64,000 nt of DNA, taken from the NCBI GenBank assembly GCA_036924085.1, contig JAVGWX010000014.1, positions 37,062,056 to 37,126,055 on the forward strand, given 5' to 3'. This stretch comes from Ariolimax columbianus (Eukaryota > Mollusca > Gastropoda > Stylommatophora > Arionidae). Numbering within the stretch: the first letter of the stretch is position 1; every line of letters begins with the position of its first letter. A program made the translations under genes and the position numbers. The notes beneath the pieces are model-generated. The model searched no databases. It was not told the DNA's origin and worked only from the letters and a program-made list of their open reading frames with translations. Of this stretch, positions 36,573 to 47,600 are shown piece after piece.

Positions 36573-38978
36573 AGAAATAGTGAGGAATGAAAGCGGTCAC
36601 CCCACAAAATAGTGAGGAATGAAAGCGGTCACCCCACAAAATAGTGAGGAATGAAAGCGGTCACCCCACAAAATAGTGAGGAATGAAAGCGGTCACCCCC
36701 AAAATAGTGAGAAATGAAAGCGGTCACCCCACAAAATAGTGAGGTATGAAAGCGGTCACCCCACAAAATAGTGAGGTATGAAAGCGGTCACCCCACAAAA
36801 TAGTGAGGAATGAAAGCGGTCACCCCACAAAATAGTGAGAAATGAAAGCGGTCACCCCACAAAATGGTGAGTTATGAAAGCGGTCACCCCACAAAATAGT
36901 GAGGAATGAAAGCGGTCACCCCACAAAATAGTGAGGAATGAAAGCGGTCACCCCACAAAATAGTGAGAAATGAAAGCGGTCACCCCACAAAATAGTGAGG
37001 TATGAAAGCGGTCACCCCACAAAATAGTGAGGTATGAAAGCGGTCACCCCACAAAATAGTGAGGAATGAAAGCGGTCACCCCACCAAATAGTGAGAAATG
37101 AAAGCGGTCACCCCACAAAATAGTGAGGTATGAAAGCGATCACCCCACAAAACAGTGAGGTATGAAAGCGGTCACCCCACAAAATAGTGAGGTATGAAAG
37201 CGGTCACCCCACAAAATACTGAAGATTGAAAGCGGTCACCCCACAAAATAGTGAGGAATTAAAGTGGTCACCCCACAAAATAGTGAAGATTGAAAGCGGT
37301 CACCCCACAAAATAGTGACGAATGAAAGCGGTCACCCCACAAAATAGTGATGAATGAAAGCGGTCACCCCACAAAATAGTGAGGAATGAAAGCGGTCACC
37401 CCACAAAATAGTGAGGAATGAAAGCGGTCACCCCACAAAATAGTGAGGAATGGAAACGGTCACCCCACAAAAAAGTGAGGAATGAAAGCGGTCACCCCAC
37501 AAAATAGTGAGGAATGAAAGCGGTCACCCCATAAAATAGTGAGGAATGAAAGCGGTCACCCCATAAAATAGTGAGTAATGAAAGCGGTCACCCCACAAAA
37601 TACTGAAGATTGAAAGCGGTCACCCCACAAAATAGTGAGGAATGAAAGCGGTCACCCCACAAAATACTGAAGAATGAAAGCGGTCACCCCACAAAATAGT
37701 GAGGAATGAAAGCGGTCACCCCATAAAATAGTGAGGAATGAAAGCGGTCACCCCACAAAATAGTGAGGAATGAAAGCGGTCACCCCATAAAATAGTGAGG
37801 AATGAAAGCGGTCACCCCACAAAATACAGAAGAATGAAAGCGGTCACCCCACAAAATAGTGAGTTATGAAAGTGGTCACCCCACAAAATACTGAAGAATG
37901 AAAGCGGTCACCCCACAAAATAGTGAGGAATGAAAGCGGTCACCCCATAAAATAGTGAGGAATGAAAGCGGTCACCCCATAAAATAGTGAGGAATGAAAG
38001 TGGTCACCCCACAAAATACTGAAGATTGAAAGCGGTCACCCCACAAAATAGTGAGGAATGAAAACGGTCACCCCACAAAATAGTGAGGAATGAAAGCGGT
38101 CACCCCACAAAATAGTGAGGAATGAAAGTGGTCACCCCACAAAATAGTGAGGAATGAAAGCGGTCACCCCACAAAATACTGAAGAATGAAAGCGGTCACC
38201 CCACAAAATAGTGAGGTATGAAAGTGGTCACCCCACAAAATACTGAAGAATGAAAGCGGTCACCCCACAAAATAGTGAGGAATGAAAGCGGTCACCCCAT
38301 AAAATAGTGAGGAATGAAAGCGGTCACCCCATAAAATAGTGAGGAATGAAAGTGGTCACCCCACAAAATACTGAAGATTGAAAGCGGTCACCCCACAAAA
38401 TAGTGAGGAATGAAAACGGTCACCCCACAAAATAGATAGGAATGAAAGCGGTCACCCCACAAAATAGTGAGGAATGGAAGCGGTCACCCCACAAAATAGT
38501 GAGGAATGAAAGCGATCACCCCACAAAATACTGAAGAATGAAAGCGGTCACCCCACAAAATAGTGAGGAATGAAAGCGGTCACCCCATAAAATAGTGAGG
38601 AATGAAAGCGGTCACCCCACAAAATAGTGAGGAATGAAAGCGGTCACCCCATAAAATAGTGAGGAAGGAAAGCGGTCACCCCATAAAATACTGAAGATTG
38701 AAAGCGGTCACCCCACAAAATAGTGAGGAATGAAAGCGGTCACCCCACAAAATAGTGAGGAATGAAAGCGGTCAATCCACAAAATAGTGAGGAATGGAAG
38801 TGGTCACCCCACAAAATAGTGAGGAATGAAAGCGGTCACCCCACAAAATACTGAAGAATGAAAGCGGTCACCCCATAAAATAGTGAGGAATGAAAGCGGT
38901 CACCCCATAAAATAGTGAGGAATGAAAGCGGTCACCCCACAAAATACTGAAGAATGAAAGTGGTCACCCCATAAAACA
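36573..38978 (+). repeat. 32-bp satellite, about 75 copies, with 352-bp higher-order period
   Basis: The unit is ACAAAATAGTGAGGAATGAA followed by AGCGGTCACCCC (32 bp). Variants recur: CTGAAGATTG or CTGAAGAATG for GTGAGGAATG, ATAAAATAG for ACAAAATAG, AGTGG for AGCGG. The order of variants over 37861-38212 repeats over 38213-38564, an offset of 352 bp or 11 units, showing an emerging higher-order repeat. No unique spacers separate the units. Confidence 0.97.
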
Positions 38979-39044
38979 GAATTAGTGCAGATAAGTCTAA
39001 CATTTCATCCTCGATGACATAATCTGGTTTTTTTTTTTACGATT

Positions 39045-39655
39045 GCAAAAACAGACATGTTATTTTACCCCATGTTCTGAATGTTATTTTACCCCATGTT
39101 CTGTATGTAATTTTACCCCATGTTCTCTATGTTATTTCACCCCATTTTCTGTATGTTATCTTACCCCATGTTCTGTATGTTATTTTACCCCATCTTCTGT
39201 ATGTTTTCTTACCCCATGTTCTGTATGTTTATTCACCAAATATTATATATGTTATTTCACCCATGTTCTGTATGTTGTTTCACCAAATGTTCTGAATGTT
39301 ATTTTACCCCATGTTCTATATGCTATTTTAACCCATGTCCTATATGTTTTTTTACCCCATGTTCTGTATGTTATATTAACCCATGTCCTATATGTTATTT
39401 TACCCCATGTTCTGTATGTTATATTAACCCATGTCCTATATGTTTTTTTACCCCATGTTCTGTATGTTATATTAACCCATGTCCTATATGTTTTTTTACC
39501 CCATGTTCTGTATGTTATATTAACCCATGTCCTATATGTTATTTTACCCCATGTTCTGTATGTTATATTAACCCATGTCCTATATGTTTTTTTACCCCAT
39601 GTTCTGTATGTTATATTAACCCATGTCCTATATGTTATTTTACCCCATGTGCTTA
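39045..39655 (+). repeat. 24/48-bp minisatellite
   Basis: First as a 24-bp unit (CCCCATGTTCTGTATGTTAT TTTA), then from about 39310 as a 48-bp dimer in which CCATGTTCTGTATGTTATAT alternates with CCATGTCCTATATGTTTTTT. Ends about 90 bp before GT31 exon A. Confidence 0.95.
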
Positions 39656-39746
39656 CTTCCTGTGTGTTTTATTTGTTGTTGTACCGTACCGTCTATAAAT
39701 GATCTCGGATTTATTGTCACGTGACCGACTCTTTTGATATCTCCAG

Positions 39747-40099
39747 ACTGCGCTTATGTAGCCTCCTCCCGTCTGCTCCCTCGTATCGTTGATATAACCC
39801 CGTATATGCCACTGGCTCAGATTATCAACATGCTCAACTCGAATCAGACCAATCTCAGAAACCAATACATCACAGGAGTCCTGGGCACAGTCTTGAGCTT
39901 CGACTATTTTACTGGACCAAACACTTTCTTCACCGACACTGAAGACAAAGGGTGGTATTGGTGCGATATGCTCCACGATTGGAAGATTATAGGAAAGGTT
40001 GTTGATAATACGGCGTTGTACAAGATGTGGAGATCATTCTTCAGATATTATGGGAAATGTTGGAAGGAGATCCCAGAATTAGCCAATCCAAAAGCGTAA
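39747..40099 (+). CDS. GT31 alternative terminal exon A
   Basis: Follows acceptor GATATCTCCAG (AG at 39745-39746). Joined in phase 1 to the exon ending at 32950, it completes a 448-residue protein ending at TAA 40097-40099. It begins with residues 332-338, DCAYVAS, the equivalent of the family's GxGYVxS, but the first Gly is Asp. Alignment with exon B by eye matches CAYV.S, LL..(I/L)VD..PY.P, TGVL, F(F/L)TD, CD, KI.G, MW.S and YGKC/DGKC, so the two are clearly homologous. Where exon B has Glu-Asp before AFTTG, exon A has Arg-Asn (R369 N370) before QYITG. It also has about ten extra residues with an NQT sequon (364-366). The open frame, splice site and downstream AATAAA argue for use, but catalytic competence is doubtful. 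Alternatives: a decaying duplicate exon, or the remnant of a neighbouring paralogue. Confidence 0.75.
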
Positions 40100-40195
40100 C
40101 AGTTTGAGGGTAATATTTATTGACACATTTATCAGGATTTAATTTTTTGAGGAAAAAAATACCGGAAATCGAGATAGTATGCTGATGAAGATAAA

Positions 40196-40201
40196 AATAA
40201 A
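40196..40201 (+). terminator. Candidate polyadenylation signal for exon A
   Basis: AATAAA lies 97 bases after the stop codon of exon A, with further AATAAA-type words just downstream. Position is usual for a 3' UTR, but the region is AT-rich, so chance matches are likely. Confidence 0.45.
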
Positions 40202-40520
40202 CCAATTAGTTAATAAATAAACAAAAACGATAATCAATAAACCAATGAATGGATAGATCAATCGATAAATTAATTAATTAGTCAGTTTGTCAATAAATGA
40301 ATGAATCAATTAAATGTTAAATCTAGCTAGGGAGCACAGATTGTCAATAGACACCGTCGACCTATCATATGCCAATCAGCCTAAGGCCAAAAGACGCCAT
40401 TTATATCATTCTACTTCGGCTAGACTCGTCTCCTACCACGAATTTCTTTTGGTGAGCTACATTGACCCTGGGCATTCCATAAGGGAGACTACATTGTAAT
40501 AATATCCAATCTGTGTACTG

Positions 40521-40833
40521 TTTGTGTGTGTAATAAAGCAAAAGGCAAAGGTCGCCGTCCATCGCATGCCATAATGGCATTTATTTATTTGCTAGCGTTA
40601 TTTTTAGTAAGGAATAACTTCGCTACTTTTTATCCTCACCCTCACGAGCCGCCCGACCACGGTGGCAAGTCAAGAGCAAGACGATTAGGGGGCGACTACG
40701 AGATGCAGGGGACTCCGCATCAAGCACTCGTGAAAAAGACGGCGGAGTCCGGAGTCAAACCCACACCCCCTGGTCAAGAGGCCGACGGCTTAACCACTTC
40801 GCTACGTAATCTACGGAATTTGTGTGTGTAATA
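40521..40833 (-). mobile_element. tRNA-derived SINE with 15-bp target-site duplication
   Basis: Element at 40536-40818, flanked on both sides by TTTGTGTGTGTAATA (40521-40535 and 40819-40833). The minus strand begins with the tRNA-like head (AAGTGGTTAAGCCGTCGGCC, then GTGGGTTTGACTCCGGACTC) and runs into the same body as the copies at 12250 and 19620. It inserted about 440 bp downstream of GT31 exon A, inside the intron leading to exon B. Confidence 0.88.
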
Positions 40834-41072
40834 TAATATACATATAGTAGTTGTGTGTGTGCAAATATATATATATAAATAGCCTGCCCGTTGCAGAATG
40901 TCGTTTGTTTCAACGCCCACCTAACTGACTGTTATAAGTTTCATTGCGCGAGTGTAGAACGGTATTGACATTACTTTCTGTGCGCAGAAGAGCGATCGCG
41001 GCGATAAAAAGAACACGTGTCTACGGTGGCACTCGAACCTGGTGCGTTGGGATTGTGAAAGGGGCGTTTCAT

Positions 41073-41075
<3 letters not shown>

Positions 41076-41127
<52 letters not shown>

Positions 41128-41150
41128 TGCGCGCGCGCGTGAGTATGTGC
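41076..41150 (+). repeat. (GT)n/(GC) alternating purine-pyrimidine run
   Basis: About 70 bp of GT dinucleotides passing into GTGC and GC alternation, then back to GT. Such tracts can adopt Z-DNA. Similar (GT)n runs are at 45118-45168 and 47310-47370. Confidence 0.93.
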
Positions 41151-41329
41151 TCATAATAATTGAGTCATCATAAATTTAGGAGTCAAGGACAATTTCATTT
41201 TAACATTATTATTAGTATAGGAAATTTAATGAACATTCGTGCGTTTGTACATCAATAGCCAAAACATATGTTAGCTATTTCATTTTGTATTCAATGTTTT
41301 CACGTTTTGTGGAAACACATGTTCTCAAA

Positions 41330-41520
41330 CCCTTCTAAAGTAAAGTAAAGTAAAGTAAAGTATCCCATAGCATTACTGCCGTAGGGGTGTGAGGTGTTAG
41401 CGATCTCACATTTCAAAGGCTCGGCTATATGAGGGCGGTAGCCATCTCCTCTCCCTCGCCGCTTTTACTTCCCAGACTGAACCGGTACCCATTTAAGGCT
41501 GGGTCGACCCGGATCGATTT
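41330..41520 (-). repeat. (AAAGT)n run and SINE-like sequence
   Basis: Starts with five AAAGT units (41336-41361). It then runs to GGTACCCATTTAAGGCTGGG and TCGACCC; the reverse complement (GGGTCGACCCAGCC...AAATGGGTACC) also occurs in plus orientation at 60715-60745 and, diverged, at 47565-47590. Probably a SINE tail family; the head was not identified. Confidence 0.5.
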
Positions 41521-41707
41521 TGTTTCGTTCTGTTAACTCGTTTCTTAGAACGATACACTTTTTAGACTATTGCCAACGCCCCCACACCCCCCCCCCCTTT
41601 TACGCCTCTCCCATTTCATAGTCAACAGGATTTTGGTCGAGCCGTTTGGTAGCCAGCGCGCTAAAGATATAAAGGCAATGATCTCGCGTTTAAGAAATTA
41701 AACATTT

Positions 41708-43981
41708 TCTCGAGTACTCTTCTTCTTCTTCTGCGTACACAGTCAGACAGTAACCATTATTTTCTCGAAAAAAGCGGCGGTCATCCTGAGACTCTCGCCA
41801 CTACCATAGAGCTTTTCTTGCAGTTCCACTGGTGATGGCCACATCTGCTCTCTCTGATCCTCGTATGTCGGGCAGTTCTGTAGCAGATGTTCAGTGGTCA
41901 TTTTACCAGTACCGCACGGGCATTCGTCGGTACACCCTATCTTCAATTTGTTGAATAGGTGGTACCTCAGTCTATTGTGGCCAGTGCGGAGTCTGAAGAC
42001 AACGACCTGCTCTCTTCGGTTCAACTGGTAATAGGCATCGTTTTTGGTGTAACCAGTATGTTCGGTTTCCCATTTTATCATGTATCTGGCTTTGATAAGC
42101 CGTTTTGACTCTTCGTACGTAATACTGGTATCTGTTTGTGGTAGCCTTGCACCTTCTTTTGCCAGTCTATCTGCCTCCTCGTTGCCTTGGATGTTGCAGT
42201 GTGACGGAACCCACTGTACCACTACCCTTTTTGGTGCGGACAGCTGGCACAGTTTGCAGAGTGCTGCTCTTAAGTCATTAAGCTCAGTGTTTTTCTGGCT
42301 TTTTAGCGCTGTGACTACTTCGAGAGCATCTGTCAGCAGGACTATATGGCTCTCATTTTCACTGTGTGTTGCCATTTCTTCCACTGCCGCCCTCAGTGCC
42401 TCTGCCTCCGCTCTGAAATTGCTTGTGTACTTACCAGTAGCGAATGACAGTGTTATTTTTCTGCCATTTGGTAGGTTCAGGAATGCTCCTGCCCCTCCGT
42501 TCTGTGTAGTGTTTGTTACAGAACCGTCGGTGTATGCATGGGTCCAGTCCATGCTTGGGTAGCTTTTCGTTATGAAGCTTAGGGTAGTGTCTCGCCTTTC
42601 TTTTTCACTCTGGCAGTTTTTGTTTGCAATACCTGGTATATTTTCTACCACCTCTGGAAATATATCCTGCCTCCAAGTAGGTTTTCGTACAGTAGTGATG
42701 GGTTTTGGTGTTGTTAGTGTGTTTATGGAATCTTCGTGCATCTTTGCTTTGGCTATTTCTGCAAAGTTTCTCCGCTTTAGTTTCCCATTTCCCAAATTGT
42801 TTAGTCTCTGGTACATTGGATGGTCCGTCAGTCTTCTGAGTTTCTCTGACTGCAGCTGGGCTCTGCAGTCTCTTCTATAGGTCATGGATTGCAGTTTTGT
42901 AATCTTTTCAAGTTCTACAATTGGCGTTGACTTCATACCACCTGTTATAATTCTCATGGCTTGGTTTTGAAGTTTGTTAACTTTATCGAAGTTCGCCTTC
43001 GCTGCTGTTGTCCATGCCGAAATGCCATACTCGAGAACTGGTCTCACTCTTCCAGTGTACAGTTTCTTTAGTATGCCTTCGTCTGATCCCCAGCTTGTGC
43101 CAGCAAGTTTCCTCATGATCGCCATTCTTTCTCTGGCTTTCATTCGGTTTCTCTCAATCTGACATTTCCATGTCATGCGCCGATCGAATGTGACTCCCAG
43201 ATAGGTTGGGTTGTCGTTTGGCTGCAGGATTTTGCCATTCAGACTTAATTTGGTACTTTGGGGTTTTAATGAGAGCGAGAATATTGTGCACGTGGTTTTC
43301 TCCTCGTTTATTTTGACCAGCCATGAGTTCGCCCACTCTTCCAGCGATGTTAGGGCCGTCTGCATCCGATTTCTTGCTATGGTGAGATTCTTTTCAGAGG
43401 TCCACATAGCCAGATCGTCTGCAAACATTGAGCTATGGACTCTTCTTGGTATATTCTCTGTAATATCGTTTATATATATACCAAGAAGAGTGTGGGTGAC
43501 AGTACTCCCCCTTGGGGTACTCCCTGCTCGAGTGTCACCTTTTTGCTCATCTGCCCTTGTACTTGGACTCTGGCCGTTCTTTGTTTGAGGTAGTGGTTGA
43601 TCCACTTGTACATCCTCCTACAGACATCACTTCTTCTTAGCTTGACTCTAAGTCCATCCTTCCAGACTTTGTCAAATGCCTTTTCCAGATCCACCCAAAC
43701 AGCTACTGTGTGTTTCTGTGCCTGGTAGGCATCTTCTATCTCCTGGGCTATGAGGATGACCTGGTCCTCAGTGGATCTGTGCTGTCTAAAGCCGGCTTGC
43801 TGTGGAATTAGTATTCGTTTTTCTTCCAGATGCCACATCAGTCTGGTGTTAATCATCCGTTCCATCAGCTTGCCGACACAGCTCAGTAGGCTAATGGGCC
43901 TGTATCCATTTGGATCTGTTTTGTCCTTCCCTGTTTTTGGTACTGGTACCAGTATTGCATCTTTCCATGTCTCGAGTACTC
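41708..43981 (-). mobile_element. I-like LINE, 5'-truncated, nearly intact RT-RNase H, with target-site duplication
   Basis: Element at 41720-43969 flanked by TCTCGAGTACTC (41708-41719 and 43970-43981). On the minus strand it opens at WKDAILVPVPKTGKDKTDPN, passes GYRPISLLS, AGFRQHRSTEDQ and VPQGGVLSPTLF, then FADDLAMW (catalytic FADD near 43420) and YLGVTFDRRMTW. An RNase H domain follows: AYTDGSVTN (near 42530), FRAEAEALRAA, LTDALEVVTAL and WVPSHCNIQGNEEADRLA (near 42190). It ends with LRTGHNRLRYH and the CPCGTGKMTTEHLLQNC segment. Coding is continuous for about 740 codons except one break at 43470-43480, where a short TA run has two extra bases. The 3' tail is GCAGAAGAAGAAGAAG. The order RT-RNase H, with this tail, points to the I group. 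Inactive because truncated and frameshifted, but young. Confidence 0.9.
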
Positions 43982-43992
43982 GAAAGACACCA

Positions 43993-44860
43993 GCAAAACT
44001 AAAAATTACAGTTTAATACGACTTTTGAAAGTTTCCAAAGGTTTTGTGTGTGGTGGTTTGGGCAATCTTTTACGTAAAGTTCGGTCAAACGCCGTCCCGG
44101 AAGTGAAAACCCGAGAAATCGCTCACTGATTAGAGCATCACCGAGGCTCAACAGTTGGTGTTAGGTATCTCAAGGTATCTCAAACATGTACGAATGTTTC
44201 ACCTTGCTGATTAAATAAATGAGTATGAAAGAGCTCTTATAAAGAAAGTGTTGCTTCAGAAGAACATCCCGGTAGTAATCATCGGGGTTTATTTGTATAC
44301 CTTTATCGATGAAACGGCAAAAGTTTGCCCCAGCCTAGACACACCGACAGAGACCCTGATTGACAGTTGATTGCAAGCGAAGGAATCTTTTTTCATCAAT
44401 TTGCAAGTTCTGATATGAGCGTATAAGCGATCATCTTGAATGCACCATGATGTAACAACAGTCATCAACTTCCCATAGGTAAACAAAATCAAACATTTAG
44501 AATGTGTGCTAAATATGTTTACCCACCAATCATATGCTCGTAGTCTTGTCGCTTTGTTAGCTTCCGTTAGTTCAGTTGCTCTCCGTCTCTTTGAAATTTC
44601 AATTTCATTTTTCTCTTGATATCTCGAAGATACTGTGACATGTTCAATCGCTTGATATTTCCCTTCGCGTAAGATGTTTTAAGTTGATCTTCCTGGCTTA
44701 ACACCAATTGGTGGACTTTGGCATGGCTTTATCAGAGCGTACATTTCACTCCTGGCACGGCGTTTGACCGAACTTAACGTACAAGTTTGTCCAAACCACC
44801 ATGAGACTAACCTTTGGAAACTTTCGAAAATCGCTTGGAACTGTAAATTATTAGTTTTGC
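43993..44860. mobile_element. Inverted-repeat element, possible non-autonomous DNA transposon
   Basis: A left arm (43993-44108) and a right arm (44746-44860) are diverged inverted repeats of about 115 bp. Both contain CTTTCGAAAGTTTCCAAAGG-like and AAGTTCGGTCAAACGCCGT sequence when read outward to inward. The roughly 640-bp interior shows no transposase. A reading frame on the minus strand across the right arm (MAFAPEERQIISVLRKTNNL) might be an old transposase start. No clear target-site duplication was found; the I-like LINE inserted 12 bp to its left. Confidence 0.5.
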
Positions 44861-45116
44861 GTAAAACACTTATAATCTGTCTTTCTTCTGGAGCAAACGC
44901 CATTTTGGAGCAGACGGATCAAATGATGACGTCATAAACAATCACACCAGTGTGGACTAAGTATTTTTTTTTTAATGGAAAGGGAACAATTACAACTGTA
45001 CGAATTTTCATTAAATTTCGTCAAACAATAACCCTAGTATGATAATATTTAATTAGCTGCTTTTTTGTTTCTGTATACAACTATCATTTCATGAAATCAT
45101 GTCGACATTGATATCA

Positions 45117-45168
<52 letters not shown>

Positions 45169-46656
45169 CATACAAGCGAAATTCCTACTGATAGTGGGCT
45201 AGTCTGCTGAGTGTGGAGTAGTATACTACGTGTGAAACAGCGTGTTGGATAACTTTCTGAGTTTGGAAGAGAATCTTAAAAACTATATCCTAAATACGAT
45301 ACAGAAATTAACATTTTGAATAGCTTAGTTTCCAAGAAATCAAAAATTGTCTTAGCTGTTATCAGACCAGATGCAAGGCATTGCATAATCGTAAATCATT
45401 TGGTCTGCCACAAAGCCTGCCCGCTTATAAGACTGGAGACGCTGCTGATGGTTGTGTTTTGTCGGCATAGCTCGTTGAGTTATAACTGCCCACAAACTCG
45501 TTACAGTGGCCACATTTGGGACGAGCTTTCCATTTTTTTCTGTTCATTTACAGAGACGAGAAAAATAATCCCAATCTGAAATGGCTTAGTGGAAAGATTT
45601 TATATTAATTAAACTATTTTCAAAAGTCCTGAACTAAAACGAAATATTAACATTCTATTCATCATCATCATCAGTCCCATAACCAAGAAGATCATTGAGG
45701 CACCGTTATTGCAGTTTGTAGTACCAGCTCACGCCTTACAACAGCGTTGTGTCTTGGGTCGCTACACACCTGACGGAGCCCATCTCTCTCCAGGTGGCAG
45801 TTCATTATACTTGAGTCTAAATGTCATACAACAAAGCTGACACTGTCTTCAGCTAGGGCGAAGGGGGCCAATCTCGTGAAGTTCAGCCGGGTGAACTAGA
45901 CCGTGAAATATGACACATGTTTAAGCGTAGTGCTATTCATACAGCCGATGTCCATTGCAGGATAATCGGACGGAAGAAAACACACAAAACGAACGAATTA
46001 ACCAGTCCAAATGGAAAACAACAACACGTTTCCGTGAACACAAGTGTAAGTCGTCGACTAGTGTGAATTCCCGGCAAATCCATGGTCTGACGGTATTTAT
46101 AATGAACTAAAACAGAAGAGCAATGTATTATAGCGCCACCTTTGCTGCTCTTTCTATTATTGCTTTATAAAACATAAGCATTAATGTCCAACTCCAAGCT
46201 GTGGTTGATTTTATTATGTGGCTCAGCAACACGGAGAACAAACAAAACGTCCAACCAACACTGATAAAGACTTTCATAAAGGTGAGGGGGAACTTGTGCA
46301 TATTAGAATTGAAATGGCGAGATAAGATGCCTAATGTGGAATTATTGGAAATAACCAGACAACAGAACTTAAAGTGAGGAGAAGACGTTGGATAGGATTA
46401 CGGAAAACATTACACTGCTGTATCTGTTCTGGATTCACCAGGGTAATGGAAAAAGATTGACGTCAAAACGTACAAGAAGATGAGGGCTCGAGACAGACTA
46501 AAGTGGAGGATAAAGATGGATAATACAAGACTGGAGTACTTGACTAAATACTTGTACTCCACTTGGAGCTGACGTGTTTTTATTGATTGAATGACTGATA
46601 GAAACTATAAGATTACAAAACCCCTTGTGGCTCATTCCAAGTTGCTTACTTCGCAG
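44861..46656. other. No gene recognised; intron sequence before exon B
   Basis: Contains a (GT)n run at 45118-45168 and, at 45660-45900, a CATCATCATCATC run followed by minus-strand-readable CHLERDGLRQVCSDPRHN that may be a LINE remnant. Otherwise AT-rich and unique-looking. Confidence 0.4.
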
Positions 46657-46997
46657 GATGTGCGTATGTCGTATCACAGTCTGCGCTACTGGCTCTGGTG
46701 GACACATTTCCTTACTTCCCAACTTTTCACATCGAAGACGCATTCACAACCGGTGTCTTAGTCCGCATCGCAAAGATCAAGCGCATTGATACGGGGGAAA
46801 ACCTATTCACAGATAACATGGACTATAACTGGAGCAGATGTGACTTTGTCTACCACCTAAAGATAGCAGGTACAGGTGTCACCCATCCATTTAAGTTGAG
46901 GAACATGTGGGCCAGCATTGTTTACGATGACGGCAAGTGCGAGCAGTACAACCTGTTGTCTATGAGCTGCTACTGTGTTAGAAATGAGACATACTGA
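46657..46997 (+). CDS. GT31 alternative terminal exon B
   Basis: Follows acceptor GTTGCTTACTTCGCAG (AG at 46655-46656). Joined in phase 1 to 32950, it completes a 444-residue protein ending at TGA 46995-46997. It starts GCAYVVS (332-338), restoring the conserved Gly of the family's SGxGYVxS, and contains FHIEDAFTTGVLV with Glu358-Asp359, the acidic pair that GT31 enzymes use in the active site as (E/D)DVxxG. Several Cys (for example in RCDFVYH, DGKCEQ and the closing SCYCVRNETY) could form lumenal disulfides. The last sequon NET is near the C-terminus. This combination looks like the canonical, catalytically competent form. The intron from the shared exon is 13.7 kb and spans exon A. No AATAAA was seen within 1 kb after the stop. 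Confidence 0.82.
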
Positions 46998-47450
46998 GAA
47001 GCTAAGGTGAGATTATCTTGCCTCAAGGTAAAACTTGGCCATCAAATTTAATCGGTCATTTTTCAATGTTTTCTTTTTTCCGATACTAGAGAAAGTGAAT
47101 TATATATTCAATCCTGTATTCATGTATAATATGTGAGATTGTTTACGGGATACCTGTCGCCACGTTTCTGACAGATGTACAAGATTGATTCAGGTCATGC
47201 GGTAGAATCCGTTTGTGTAGGTGTAGTTGAATTTTGAGTCAACAAACAAACAAAAAACTAATGCCACCATAATTCATATTTTAACAGTCGCTCGCTGTTC
47301 ATGTCAATGATACCGTTGCGTGTGTGTGTGCGTGCGTGTGTGTATGTGTGTGTCTGTCTGTGTGTGTGCTTTTATGTCGTTAGTACGGTGTTTAGCGCTT
47401 TACGAATTAGTGCATCCGACTTCAGCGCTTGCTTTCTAATGTGTTAACTT
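46998..47450. other. Presumed 3' UTR and flank of exon B
   Basis: AT-rich sequence with a TG-rich run at 47310-47370. No AATAAA found. Nothing else supportable. Confidence 0.35.
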
Positions 47451-47454
47451 CCTA

Positions 47455-47600
47455 TAGGAATAAGGTCATGCCTGTGTTATCTAGGTTAGGTTTATGAGCT
47501 GTGTCGCTAACCATTGTCTTGCGATAGCACCGGGTTAGACTCTTGCTACTGGTCATGCTTCAGGCGATCCGGTTGTAAATAGGTACCTGGCTTACTGTTA
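47455..47600. mobile_element. SINE-like fragment
   Basis: Contains GGTTTATGAGCTGTGTCGCT followed by AACCA, resembling the antisense head of the SINE at 17465, then GATCCGGTTGTAAATAGGTA and CCTGG, the tail shared with 41330 and 60600. Diverged; orientation uncertain. Confidence 0.4.

Noticed and set aside
36573..38978. CRISPR-like array with 32-bp units
   Set aside because: Units abut directly with no unique spacers, and the surroundings are eukaryotic (spliced gene, LINEs, SINEs). It is a satellite.
39747..46997. Exons A and B used in series
   Set aside because: Exon A ends in a stop codon with no donor seen before it, and both encode the same part of the fold, so they cannot be consecutive exons of one mRNA.
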